From a virus, in IMG/VR virus record IMGVR_UViG_3300027969_003477, positions 1 to 44,086 of that record: a stretch of 44,086 nt of DNA. One strand, given 5' to 3'. Below, piece by piece: positions 22,067 through 30,048 of the stretch. Under the pieces are notes generated by a model. That model made no database searches. It was not told the origin of the DNA and saw only the letters and a program-made list of their open reading frames with translations. Each line of letters opens with the position of its first letter. Position 1 is the stretch's first letter. The position numbers were made by a program, and so were the translations under genes.

Positions 22067-22362
22067 AACGCAGCGACTGGGGTGATGCTATCACCTATCA
22101 GGTGGTGTGCGAATGCCAAGATGCTAATCACGATCACAATGTTTGGGTTGAAGCAGACGATCATCGTGTGACTGTTACCACATATACCACACAAAAATCT
22201 AAATGGTGGAGTCAGAATCGTTGGCAGACCATTTGGACTTTGTTGACCAAGGGCTATGTAGAACACGAAGCCAATATCATCATGACTGAACAACAGGCAG
22301 TCAACTATGCCGAAACTCTAAAGAAAGCTGTGGAAGATGTCAAAAATTTCAAAAAGCCCTAA
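22015..22362 (+). CDS. hypothetical phage protein, 115 aa
   Basis: A mixed alpha/beta protein with ITYQVVCECQDANHDHNVWVEAD followed by a helical tail. It overlaps its neighbours on both sides. No family is named with confidence. The Trp/Tyr-rich middle (KWWSQNRWQTIWTLL) resembles small early phage proteins. Confidence 0.75.
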   Translation: MVDKERIQAQAPAEGILKRSDWGDAITYQVVCECQDANHDHNVWVEADDHRVTVTTYTTQKSKWWSQNRWQTIWTLLTKGYVEHEANIIMTEQQAVNYAETLKKAVEDVKNFKKP

Positions 22363-22903
22363 TCGGCATACCTTTCAAAAAGAAAAATACATAGAACGAA
22401 TGAAAGAAAAAGGCGAAGCTGTGAACGAAGACTATCTGGCCATGTATGAATCCTATGCAGAACAACACAAGGCCAAGTTTGAAGATCCCTCTGACCGTAT
22501 AGAAAATATGGAATATGATCTTTTGACCACTGATTGGATTCTGGAAAAGGTTCGTGAAAGCGACATCTATGCTCAACATCTCTATGCAGCCATGTGCAAT
22601 AGAGATTTTATCAAGCACGATGTCATGCCAATTCTTAAGAATCAACGCTGGCATTGCAGTTGGAGATACGCCGGAGGTATCATTGCTGACATGCAACAAC
22701 AAGGCGACTATATCGATTGGTATTGCAGTGGTATCAAACAACTTCCACCAACTGAAGAAGAATTTCAAAAGCTGTCACTAGAAGAACAAGCTCGTGCAAA
22801 AGAACTTGATGCTCGAGTTCCGGAAAGTGTAGTCACTGATGAGATCCGCATGGATCTGTTTCGTCTGGGCTGGGTGGTCCAAGACGATGAACTGGACGAA
22901 TAA
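22337..22903 (+). CDS. hypothetical phage protein, 188 aa
   Basis: It starts 26 bases before the previous stop. The protein is helical and acidic; residues 60-135 (WILEKVRESDIYAQHLYAAMCN, later WHCSWRYAGGIIADM) look like a folded core and the C-terminus is very acidic. No domain is recognised. It is in the same early-type operon. Confidence 0.78.
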   Translation: MSKISKSPNRHTFQKEKYIERMKEKGEAVNEDYLAMYESYAEQHKAKFEDPSDRIENMEYDLLTTDWILEKVRESDIYAQHLYAAMCNRDFIKHDVMPILKNQRWHCSWRYAGGIIADMQQQGDYIDWYCSGIKQLPPTEEEFQKLSLEEQARAKELDARVPESVVTDEIRMDLFRLGWVVQDDELDE

Positions 22904-22926
22904 CCAAAAGGAGAAAGTTGTCCAAA

Positions 22927-23121
22927 ATGAACTGGGAACTCTATGAAGTCTGGGCCGAGGATGAAGACGGCCATGAGGAGTTGATTGAAACAACTAACAG
23001 CCGCAGCCAGGCTTTCAAATTGGCACAAGATACTCTTGCCGAAGGGTATATTGCTAGCATCGTCTACCTGGAAAATGAGGAAGGCGATTTGGAAAAGGTA
23101 AAACGATTTGAAAACAGTTGA
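22927..23121 (+). CDS. small acidic hypothetical protein, 64 aa
   Basis: AAGGAG (22908-22913) lies 13 bases before ATG 22927 and 4 bases before an in-frame TTG at 22918, so the start is uncertain (64 or 67 residues). The fold looks like beta-beta-alpha-beta (WELYEVWAEDEDGHEEL, then SRSQAFKLAQDTLAEGY). Function unknown. Confidence 0.68.
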   Translation: MNWELYEVWAEDEDGHEELIETTNSRSQAFKLAQDTLAEGYIASIVYLENEEGDLEKVKRFENS

Positions 23122-23146
23122 CAAACCCGGTAAATGGTGTTATACT
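23118..23146 (+). promoter_or_regulatory. sigma-70 type promoter with adjacent inverted repeat
   Basis: TTGACA (23118-23123) and TATACT (23141-23146), spacer 17 bp. ACTATA-AG-TATAGT (23144-23157) overlaps the -10 end and the likely start site, and could serve as an operator. Confidence 0.8.
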
Positions 23147-23176
23147 ATAAGTATAGTTTAACACACAGGAGTGACA

Positions 23177-24349
23177 ATGGCTACTAAAGCAACACATTTG
23201 GCAACTGCAAGAGCCTCTAAGGGTCGAGATTTTAGTCCGAAATGGGATGGTCACGAAGCTTGGGATTCTAATCAATTCCTACGACACTTTCATGGTGCTA
23301 TGGCTTGGTATCGTTTGGAAAGTTCTAATAAAGAACTCAAGCCTAAAGTTATCAATTGGATGAGTGCTAATGGTTACACTAAAGATCAAATTTCTGCTTT
23401 TAAGAAAACCAAAGATAATCGTTGTGGAATGACTGTAGGCGCCATTGCTGCCTGCTTGTTAAAAGGTATGCCTCCAGTTCGTGCAGACTTTAACGATGGC
23501 CGGAGTACAGCAGTTTGGTTGGCTAATGAAGTTTCTAAGATTGTTGCCGAAGGCAAAGACGATATCGACGAAAGTGAAGAAGCCAAAGTCGAAGTTAAAA
23601 AGGATGTTTATACACCTAGCATTCAAGAACGAGTTCGAGATGCCAGTATGTTGATGACTGAAGAAATTGAAACAGCCATTGAAAATTTCCAAACTGATCC
23701 CGAAGCGTTTGATCCAAAAGCATTTAAGATCCTAAATGTGTTGAAAGCTAGACAGGCCAAGGCAGCACATGCTCGTATTATTCGCGAGTTTTACACTCGT
23801 GATCTTGAAGAACTGCAAGAGGCAGCGACTACTAAAGATGAACAACTTAAAGAAGCCTACAGTCATTTAAGCAAGGTACAACTGCGAAAAATCACAGCCT
23901 TCTATCAAGAAATTGTCAGTGCCTGTGAGATGTTGGCACAAGAAGCCAAGGTCAATCGTAAGCCCAAAGCTAAAAAGGCTGTGCCTGCTGAGAAGATTGT
24001 GGCCAAACTCAAGTACAAGAAAGCAGACGAGCCACTTAAATTAGTGTCCATTAATCCTGCAGATATCCTGGGTGCCAAAGAATTGTGGACTTATAACACA
24101 AAGAGCCGTAAATTAGGCAAGTATATTGCTAGTGAATTTGCAGATCTCGGAGTTAAAGGTACCAGCATCATTAACTTCGACGAGCACAAAAGCATACAAA
24201 AGACTCTGCGTAAGCCAATTGATCAACTCAAGGAGTTCAAGTCTGCAGGTAAAGTAGCTCTGCGTAAGTTCTTGGATGATATCAATGCTGTTGATACTAA
24301 AATGAACGGTCGCATTAACGAAGAAATTATGTTGCTCAAAGTGCAGTAA
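23177..24349 (+). CDS. hypothetical phage protein with helical Lys/Glu-rich middle, 390 aa
   Basis: ATG 23177 is five bases after AGGAG. Residues 10-110 form a folded region (GHEAWDSNQFLRHFHGAMAWYRLE, later NRCGMTVGAIAACLLKGMPPVR). Residues 125-260 are long charged helices. Residues 290-390 (PADILGAKELWTYNTKSRKLGKYIA) form a C-terminal domain seen in other marine T4-like phage proteins of unknown role. It could bind DNA or be an internal protein. It stands alone behind its promoter. Confidence 0.8.
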   Translation: MATKATHLATARASKGRDFSPKWDGHEAWDSNQFLRHFHGAMAWYRLESSNKELKPKVINWMSANGYTKDQISAFKKTKDNRCGMTVGAIAACLLKGMPPVRADFNDGRSTAVWLANEVSKIVAEGKDDIDESEEAKVEVKKDVYTPSIQERVRDASMLMTEEIETAIENFQTDPEAFDPKAFKILNVLKARQAKAAHARIIREFYTRDLEELQEAATTKDEQLKEAYSHLSKVQLRKITAFYQEIVSACEMLAQEAKVNRKPKAKKAVPAEKIVAKLKYKKADEPLKLVSINPADILGAKELWTYNTKSRKLGKYIASEFADLGVKGTSIINFDEHKSIQKTLRKPIDQLKEFKSAGKVALRKFLDDINAVDTKMNGRINEEIMLLKVQ

Positions 24350-24357
24350 AACAGCCT

Positions 24358-24392
24358 CTGCCATAGTCATGATAAATACACGACTATGGCAG
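24358..24392 (+). repeat. 11-bp perfect inverted repeat around late promoter and start codon
   Basis: CTGCCATAGTC (24358-24368) and GACTATGGCAG (24382-24392) are perfect inverted copies separated by 13 bases that contain GATAAATA. The right arm includes the ATG at 24386. A read-through RNA would fold the start codon into an 11-bp stem; a late RNA starting near 24384-24386 would lack the left arm. Confidence 0.9.
24371..24378 (+). promoter_or_regulatory. T4-type late promoter (GATAAATA)
   Basis: A one-mismatch late element in the loop of the inverted repeat, 7 bp before ATG 24386. No Shine-Dalgarno lies between, so a leaderless late message is predicted. Confidence 0.7.
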
Positions 24393-25522
24393 AAAACAAC
24401 CTCGACAAAGCTCTCGCATATTTAGGCTCCAGCCTAAATACCCTTGTAACACAGGCTAACGGACCTGTAGATCTAGACAATCTACACACAAGGATACTCA
24501 AACGCAGTCTAACTGGTGACCACTTGATGGGCGGCACCATTGTTAATTTTGCCAGCACGGGTATCAAAGACCAAGCAACTTCACAACAACTAACAATAAA
24601 AGATTCTGGTATAGAGATCAACAATCTTACAGTTGGCGCAATCAAAGGCAATCTATCTGTAGAGAATACGCTCACTGTTAATACCATCAAAGTAGATGTT
24701 CTCGAAGTAAGAGAACTAAAAACTGATTTAAAATTAGGGCAAAGTGCCCCATTAGAAATAACCGTTACTGGCGGAGACACCTTGGTCGGTAAAGGCATGC
24801 TGTTGAAAGGGCAAGGTTCAACTAAACAACTGATATTCAGCATCAATCCAGACAAGTTTGTTAGCACAGAACATTTTGAATTAATCAAAGATCGTGAATA
24901 TCGCATAGACGGCAATCAGGTTTTGTCGGCAACTGCTCTAGGGGGCAGTGTTGTCAAAAGCAATCTTAGAGAAGTTGGCAGATTGCGTGGATTAATAGTC
25001 GATGGCAACGTTAGTCTAGGCCAGTATGTATTTTATAACAACACCACTAACCGATTTGGTATTGGTGTTGAGAATCCTAATGCTGGTTTATCAGTATGTG
25101 AAGACGGTGTTGAAGTTATTATTGGCACTAAAGATCAAACCAGAGGTGTGGTAGGAACTTTTGCGGCTGCTGGATTAGACCTAGTCACTGACAATACCTC
25201 AAGAATAAACATTGGGGCTAGTGGAAATATTCTCCTAGGAAACATCAGCGAAGGTCCAGTTCAAGTATCCGTACATGGAAAACTATCCGTTAGAGTCAAT
25301 GTTCCAGATCCCGATGTTGACCTTCATGTTAACGGTCCTATTCGATTCCATGGACATCTTCATGTTTATGCGGACTCTGCTCCAGACTCAGGAACTTATA
25401 AAACTGGAGACATTGTATGGAACACTGCTCCTAGAACAGGCGGCCATGTAGGTTGGGTCTGTACTCGTGCTGGGAGTCCGGGCGATTGGAATCCGTTTGG
25501 TCCAATAACACAGGCAGGATAA
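24386..25522 (+). CDS. phage structural protein (fibre-like), 378 aa
   Basis: The C-terminal 210 residues closely parallel the next gene product: KGQGSTKQ, then SNLREVGRLRGLIVDG, GQYVFYNN, ENPNAGLS, HGKLSV and VGWVCTRAGSPGDWNPFG. The final segment (GDIVWNTAP, GWVC.RAGSPG) is common at the C-terminus of phage fibre and tail tip proteins. The N-terminal 130 residues are an extra domain absent from the paralog. Late promoter and leaderless start as described. A tail or baseplate location is inferred. Confidence 0.78.
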   Translation: MAENNLDKALAYLGSSLNTLVTQANGPVDLDNLHTRILKRSLTGDHLMGGTIVNFASTGIKDQATSQQLTIKDSGIEINNLTVGAIKGNLSVENTLTVNTIKVDVLEVRELKTDLKLGQSAPLEITVTGGDTLVGKGMLLKGQGSTKQLIFSINPDKFVSTEHFELIKDREYRIDGNQVLSATALGGSVVKSNLREVGRLRGLIVDGNVSLGQYVFYNNTTNRFGIGVENPNAGLSVCEDGVEVIIGTKDQTRGVVGTFAAAGLDLVTDNTSRINIGASGNILLGNISEGPVQVSVHGKLSVRVNVPDPDVDLHVNGPIRFHGHLHVYADSAPDSGTYKTGDIVWNTAPRTGGHVGWVCTRAGSPGDWNPFGPITQAG

Positions 25523-25523
25523 C

Positions 25524-26384
25524 ATGTCAGATAAACTAACACAAGCAGCAGAATTATTATCACAAGCTCTGCGAGAAATCACACAAGAAAACACCACCAG
25601 TCAAAGTGATCGTGTTGTGGTATTCAGTGCAGACAAAGACGGCAACAATTACGGCAAAGGACTGATGTGGCAAGGTCAAGGCTCAACTAAGCAGTTTATC
25701 TTTGCTAAAGGTGACAAATTTGTCAGTACAGAATCCATTGAATTATTAAAAGATCAAACATTCAATATCAATAACACTCCGGTACTCAGTGAAACTCAAT
25801 TAGGTCTTAGCGTTGTAAAAAGTAATCTGCGTGAAGTTGGTAGATTGCGAGGATTGATTGTTGATGGCAGTGTTAATATTGGTCAATACATTGTTTATAA
25901 TAATAACAATAATAGATTAGGTCTAGGAACAGAGAATCCTAATGCCGCATTGAGCATTGCCGAGGACGGTATGGAACTCATGCTAGGAAGTAGTACAGGC
26001 GGCCGAGCAATAATTGGAACCTTTGGCAGTAACGATCTAGACATTGTAACCGACAGTACACCTAGAATTACTCTAGAAGGTGGCGGCAATATCAAATTAG
26101 GCAACAAGGCATTTGGTCCAATACAGGTTCATGTGCATGGCAAACTGGCCGTAGGAGTTAAGACCATAGACAGTCGAGCCGACGTGCATGTTGCTGGCGC
26201 TATAAAATTCAACGAAAGACTACATCAATATCTAAATGCTGCTCCGGACAACGGAACCTATGAGCGTGGATCAGTAGTTTGGAATACAGAACCCGATGTC
26301 GGAAGGTGCGTGGGTTGGGTCTGTGTCCGTGCTGGTAGTCCCGGAACATGGATGCCCTTTGGTGAGATTAAACAAAGCGGTTAA
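25524..26384 (+). CDS. phage structural protein (fibre-like), paralog, 286 aa
   Basis: It begins one base after the previous stop and repeats its domain order from QGQGSTKQFIF through SNLREVGRLRGLIVDG to VGWVCVRAGSPGTWMPFG. This indicates a tandem duplication with loss or gain of the N-terminal domain. The proteins may form a hetero-oligomer or be alternative fibres. Confidence 0.78.
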   Translation: MSDKLTQAAELLSQALREITQENTTSQSDRVVVFSADKDGNNYGKGLMWQGQGSTKQFIFAKGDKFVSTESIELLKDQTFNINNTPVLSETQLGLSVVKSNLREVGRLRGLIVDGSVNIGQYIVYNNNNNRLGLGTENPNAALSIAEDGMELMLGSSTGGRAIIGTFGSNDLDIVTDSTPRITLEGGGNIKLGNKAFGPIQVHVHGKLAVGVKTIDSRADVHVAGAIKFNERLHQYLNAAPDNGTYERGSVVWNTEPDVGRCVGWVCVRAGSPGTWMPFGEIKQSG

Positions 26385-26385
26385 T

Positions 26386-27033
26386 ATGTATTACTCAGAG
26401 GCCGTTGTGGTCATAGGCAACGGAGAAAGTCGCAGTTCTTTAGACCTTGCTAACTTAAAAAACACAGTAACACTTATAGGCTGCAATGCTATACACAGAG
26501 ATCTTGCGGTTGATCACCTTGTCTGCTGCGACCAACGCATGGTTAAAGAATCTGTGGCCAACAAAAACATAAGTCATATCTATACAAGACCTAGATACTT
26601 TAGAGACTTTCATAAAATTCTGCAAAAAAACACAGTAAATAATTTACCTAATTTGCCCTACAAAGGAACACTAAAAGCCGATCAACCGGAACATTGGGGT
26701 AGTGGTCCATATGCTACACTGCTGGCAGCACATTTAAAATTTAAGTCAGTGTACATGGTAGGGTTCGACTTACACGGAAAGAATCAATTGGTTAACAATG
26801 TTTATAAGAATACCAATAATTATCTTCCAGCCAACAAACCAGCAGTTGATCCAGCCTATTGGATCTATCAAGGAAGAAAAGTTTTTCAATGCTACGAATC
26901 TGTAAAATTTAAAATATTCAATTTACCAGAATGGTCTCTACCAACCGAATGGCAGTTGCCCAATGTAGAGGTATTTGATTTAAATAAATTTACATTAGAG
27001 CTTGCAAACGAAGTAAATACCCTGTATACTTAA
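26386..27033 (+). CDS. glycosyltransferase-like protein (DUF115/GT42-like), 215 aa
   Basis: ATG 26386 is two bases after the preceding stop. The N-terminal EAVVVIGNGESRSSLDLANL (GNGxS loop, 11-15), then TLIGCNAIHRD, and SGPYATLLAAHLKFKSVYMVGFDL follow the pattern of sialyltransferase GT42 and DUF115/MptE-like Rossmann proteins that bind CMP-sugars. Together with KdsA and KdsB this suggests use of a CMP-keto-sugar donor, but the acceptor is unknown and the call is by motif only. Confidence 0.6.
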   Translation: MYYSEAVVVIGNGESRSSLDLANLKNTVTLIGCNAIHRDLAVDHLVCCDQRMVKESVANKNISHIYTRPRYFRDFHKILQKNTVNNLPNLPYKGTLKADQPEHWGSGPYATLLAAHLKFKSVYMVGFDLHGKNQLVNNVYKNTNNYLPANKPAVDPAYWIYQGRKVFQCYESVKFKIFNLPEWSLPTEWQLPNVEVFDLNKFTLELANEVNTLYT

Positions 27034-27117
27034 CAGAAGCGGACTTTTAACGCCATTCATCCCGCTATATAAACTCTGCATGTCGTCAAACTTGCTACCT
27101 TATAAAGGAGACTAGAG

Positions 27118-27624
27118 ATGGCAAATCTACAAACAGTACAATACAAGTACACAAGCACTAAAGAATATCACGATGCTTTTCCCTGCGCCTATCGGCAATG
27201 GCGAGCTGATAGTCACTGTAATCTAAATCACGGCTATTCATTTAGCATGAAATTTTACTTTGGCACCAACGACCTAGATGTCCGCAATTGGGCAGCTGAC
27301 TATGGTGGTTTAAAAGAACTAAAGAAAATCCTAGAAGATCAATTTGATCACACCACACTGGTCAGTGCTGACGATCCAGAACTTGAATTTTACAAAGAAA
27401 TGGAACGCCGTAAGTTGGCTAAACTAACTATCCTTCCAGCATTAGGCTGTGAAGCACTAAGCGACATGCTGTACAAGTATGTCAATGGTGTTTACATTCC
27501 AGACATGTGGGGTGATGGTGAAAGCAAACGCTTATGGTGCTATCGTGTAGAAGTTCGCGAGACGCAGAGCAATATGGCTTTCCGTGAAGGTCATCGTGAA
27601 TGGAATGAGGATCTATTTGCGTGA
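27118..27624 (+). CDS. QueD/6-pyruvoyl-tetrahydropterin synthase-like protein, 168 aa
   Basis: The family pattern is clear: DSHCNLNHGYSFSMKFYF with the catalytic-type Cys (C34), a WAADYGGLKELKKIL segment and FDHTTL with H78. By eye two usual zinc histidines are changed: the FxAAH box reads FPCAY (Y25) and the HGH box reads HGY (Y40). AAAGGAG precedes the ATG. QueD makes carboxy-tetrahydropterin for 7-deazaguanine, which some phages place in DNA, but no QueC, QueE or transglycosylase is in the window. A different pterin reaction or a non-zinc variant is possible. Confidence 0.75.
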   Translation: MANLQTVQYKYTSTKEYHDAFPCAYRQWRADSHCNLNHGYSFSMKFYFGTNDLDVRNWAADYGGLKELKKILEDQFDHTTLVSADDPELEFYKEMERRKLAKLTILPALGCEALSDMLYKYVNGVYIPDMWGDGESKRLWCYRVEVRETQSNMAFREGHREWNEDLFA

Positions 27625-27650
27625 TTAATTCCAAATAAGGAAAAATCATA

Positions 27651-28220
27651 ATGTCCTACAATTTAGAAGTTGACGGCTGGATGAACGAGGAAGAATTGCA
27701 GATCATCCAACGAATGGCAGGTTATGTATCTGCCGATGGAGTTATTGTAGAAGTTGGATCATGGCTTGGAAGAAGCGCCGTAGCTTGGGCAGCTTCGGCA
27801 GATCCATCGGTTACCGTATATTGTTTTGATCCGTTTCGTAGATGGGATGAGTTTGTAAAAAATACAGAACAATTCTCCAATATTATACCCGTTAAAGGGT
27901 TAGTGCCTAGTGAATCCGTCTACGAGGATCCTAGGAAAATAGATATGTTCTTTATTGATGCTAGTCACAGTAATCCTAACGATTGGGATATAATATTACA
28001 TTTCTTGCCTTTTATTAAGCCCGGTGGATATATTATGGGACACGACTATACTCCTTATTATAGAACTAATGGTCCAGATTATCCTGATGTAAATTTAAAT
28101 GTACATAGATTGGAAGAAATATTTGATCTAAAAGTCAAAGTTAACAACAGGCTATGGTGGTTTAAAAAACCTCTAAATTGTACATATGATCCCGATAGAT
28201 ACATATATGAACAGTCTTGA
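27651..28220 (+). CDS. class I SAM-dependent methyltransferase (TylF/Methyltransf_24-like)
   Basis: VEVGSWLGRSAVAWA (about residues 36-50) is motif I; VYCFDPF is motif II; MFFIDASHSNPNDWDIILHF and KPGGYIMGHDY are the later motifs typical of TylF/cephalosporin-hydroxylase-like methyltransferases. The length is 189. ATG follows AAGGAAAA. It lies between the QueD-like gene and kdsA in a run with sugar-related genes, so a sugar or small-molecule O-methyl transfer is possible. Confidence 0.82.
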   Translation: MSYNLEVDGWMNEEELQIIQRMAGYVSADGVIVEVGSWLGRSAVAWAASADPSVTVYCFDPFRRWDEFVKNTEQFSNIIPVKGLVPSESVYEDPRKIDMFFIDASHSNPNDWDIILHFLPFIKPGGYIMGHDYTPYYRTNGPDYPDVNLNVHRLEEIFDLKVKVNNRLWWFKKPLNCTYDPDRYIYEQS

Positions 28221-28398
28221 ACGAGTATGGGCCCGGGCAACCGGGCACCTTATGGGGAACACTGACAACGACCGTCCAGATGTTCCTATTCTAACACTAA
28301 AAGAAGCCCGTTGGGCTTTGTTCTTTAAAACATTCTGGGTTATAATACATGTGATAACCTGCTTTTTTATTATTGCCAACACCATTAGGCATTGGTAA
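28207..28398 (+). CDS. small single-pass membrane protein, 63 aa
   Basis: The start [18 protein letters not shown] overlaps the methyltransferase stop by 14 bases. A hydrophobic segment ([20 protein letters not shown], about residues 37-56) near the C-terminus predicts one membrane helix. No Shine-Dalgarno is clear. A GC-rich hairpin with a GCAA loop lies in its 5' part. Function unknown. Confidence 0.55.
   Translation: MNSLERVWARATGHLMGNTDNDRPDVPILTLKEARWALFFKTFWVIIHVITCFFIIANTIRHW
28231..28246 (+). other. GC hairpin with GNRA tetraloop
   Basis: GCCCGG-GCAA-CCGGGC is a perfect 6-bp G/C stem with a GNRA loop inside the small membrane-protein gene. There is no T run behind it, so it is not a normal terminator. 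RNA processing or translational control is possible. Confidence 0.4.
28318..28346 (+). promoter_or_regulatory. possible sigma-70 promoter
   Basis: TTGTTC (28318-28323) and perfect TATAAT (28341-28346), spacer 17 bp. It lies inside the membrane-protein gene, 60 bp before kdsA. Confidence 0.5.
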
Positions 28399-28401
28399 AT
28401 A
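28394..28401 (+). promoter_or_regulatory. late-promoter-like element (GGTAAATA)
   Basis: The TAAATA core ends five bases before ATG 28407 of kdsA, with no Shine-Dalgarno between. The TAA is also the stop of the previous gene, which may explain part of the match. Confidence 0.35.
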
Positions 28402-28406
28402 ATTAT

Positions 28407-29249
28407 ATGCATACATTTAACATTCACAATATCACTGTGGGAAACAATCATCCGTTTGTGCTGATTGCTGGCCCATGTCAAATTGAAAGTCAAAGCCACG
28501 CCCTTGAGACTGCCGAACAAATTAAACAGATTACCAATGAACTGGGAATCAAATTCGTTTACAAAAGCAGCTTTGATAAAGCCAATCGTTCTAGTGTTAG
28601 TACTAAACGAGGCCTAGGCATCAAAGAAGGATTAGAAATACTCAATACAGTCAAGCACAAACTTGGAGTGCCTATTCTTACCGATATTCATGAGACCTGG
28701 CAAGCGCAAGAAGTCAGTGATGCAGGTGTAGATATTTTACAAATTCCTGCATTTTTGTGTCGTCAAACTGATCTTCTGCTGGCCGCCGGTGTTACAGGAA
28801 AGGCAATCAATGTGAAGAAAGGACAATTTCTTGCTCCTCACGACATGAAGAATGTCGCAGAAAAGATTGCTAGTACAGGCAACGAACATATCATGTTATG
28901 TGAAAGGGGATACACTCATGGATATAACAATTTGGTTGTGGATATGCGTAGTCTACCTATTATGGCAAGCACCGGGTATCCAGTGGTCTTTGATGCCACA
29001 CATTCTGTTCAGCAACCAGGAGGGTTGGGATCAGTCTCCGGAGGCGATCGCACTATGGTCCCGTATCTCGCGAGGGCAGCAGTGGCCACCGGATGCGTGA
29101 GTGCTGTGTTTATGGAATGTCATGAAGATCCAGATCGTGCACCTAGTGATGGTCCGAACATGATTCCATTAACAGGTCTTAAACATATTTTAGAGGAACT
29201 GGTGGCTATTGATGAAATTGTCAAAAGAAGTCAAAGCAACTCTAACTAA
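28407..29249 (+). CDS. kdsA: 3-deoxy-8-phosphooctulonate (Kdo-8-P) synthase
   Basis: The protein is full length (280 residues; about 284 in E. coli). It has [10 protein letters not shown] (residues 19-28), the [11 protein letters not shown] block, [29 protein letters not shown] and [12 protein letters not shown], all hallmarks of KdsA. It condenses phosphoenolpyruvate with arabinose-5-phosphate. I chose ATG 28407; an in-frame TTG at 28392 is less likely. The Kdo-8-P phosphatase (KdsC) is not in the window, so the host enzyme would be needed before KdsB. The end overlaps the next gene. Confidence 0.96.
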   Translation: MHTFNIHNITVGNNHPFVLIAGPCQIESQSHALETAEQIKQITNELGIKFVYKSSFDKANRSSVSTKRGLGIKEGLEILNTVKHKLGVPILTDIHETWQAQEVSDAGVDILQIPAFLCRQTDLLLAAGVTGKAINVKKGQFLAPHDMKNVAEKIASTGNEHIMLCERGYTHGYNNLVVDMRSLPIMASTGYPVVFDATHSVQQPGGLGSVSGGDRTMVPYLARAAVATGCVSAVFMECHEDPDRAPSDGPNMIPLTGLKHILEELVAIDEIVKRSQSNSN

Positions 29250-30030
29250 AGAACAATTTCGTTTCTATAAACAAAACGGTTATCTTCCTCCGGCAGATAT
29301 CAAATCGATCGAACCGATCAATTATGATTCGGAAAAAATAACAGTACTCTGTGTAAAGTTTGGTACGAAATACGGACCAAACTATGTAGAACGATTGCGT
29401 AATATGGTCGCTCGTCATATGACTGTTCCCTATGAGTTCGCCTGCCTAACTGATGATCCTAACCCGATTACCGGAGTTCGAACTATCCTTCAACGAAGCG
29501 CAGGATATCTTAAACCATGGTGGCATAAGGTTCATATGTTTGATCCTTCTTTAGATATACAGGGCAGGATACTTTATCTAGACCTAGATGTTGTTATTTG
29601 CAACAACATCGACAAGTTGGTTGAAAATCTAAAATACGAGTTCATGGGGATCCAAGACTTCAATAGAAAATTTCATCCTAATTGGAGAATGCTAAACAGC
29701 AGTGTGATGAGTTGGCGCCATGGAACACAGAATGAAATTTGGAATAAATTTGTTACCAACCCAGCAAATGCCCAACGAATGCACGGAGATCAAGATTGGA
29801 CATGGCATGTGGCTAAAGATCGAATTAAATTTTGGCCTGTAGAATGGATACAGAGTTACAAGTGGGAGATTCGTAACCGAGAAGAGTTAGTGATTAGGAC
29901 AGGAAAAAGTGGATTTAAATTTATAGCTCATGACCTAATAGTAAACTCGCAATGTTCTATCGCAGTGTTTCACGGAGATCCCAATCCCGATGTTGTGTTT
30001 GATCCGTTCGTAGTTGACAACTGGCGATAA
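29212..30030 (+). CDS. glycosyltransferase-like protein (GT8/GT-A type), 272 aa
   Basis: [24 protein letters not shown] opens a GT-A fold and [11 protein letters not shown] has the DxD-type metal site (DLD, 124-126) seen in glycogenin/GT8-like enzymes. Conserved-looking [10 protein letters not shown] and HGDQDW segments follow, where HGDQ could bind the second sugar or metal. It overlaps kdsA by 38 bases and so is likely co-expressed with it. The acceptor is unknown. Confidence 0.7.
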   Translation: MKLSKEVKATLTKEQFRFYKQNGYLPPADIKSIEPINYDSEKITVLCVKFGTKYGPNYVERLRNMVARHMTVPYEFACLTDDPNPITGVRTILQRSAGYLKPWWHKVHMFDPSLDIQGRILYLDLDVVICNNIDKLVENLKYEFMGIQDFNRKFHPNWRMLNSSVMSWRHGTQNEIWNKFVTNPANAQRMHGDQDWTWHVAKDRIKFWPVEWIQSYKWEIRNREELVIRTGKSGFKFIAHDLIVNSQCSIAVFHGDPNPDVVFDPFVVDNWR

Positions 30031-30042
30031 CTCTGTTATAAT
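30014..30042 (+). promoter_or_regulatory. consensus sigma-70 promoter
   Basis: TTGACA (30014-30019) and TATAAT (30037-30042), both perfect, spacer 17 bp. It overlaps the end of the glycosyltransferase-like gene and serves the run from 30049; the start site would be at or just past ATG 30049, so the first gene may be leaderless or read from an upstream promoter. Confidence 0.85.
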
Positions 30043-30048
30043 AGTAGC

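Noticed and set aside
22349-22768. 139-codon minus-strand open frame
   Set aside because: It is antisense to a well-spaced plus-strand gene, and its Phe-rich translation is typical of antisense of Lys/Glu-rich coding sequence.
28304-28325. AAGCCC-GTT-GGGCTT hairpin followed by T-rich DNA, as a terminator
   Set aside because: It lies within the membrane-protein frame, the stem is short, the loop is three bases and the T run is interrupted.
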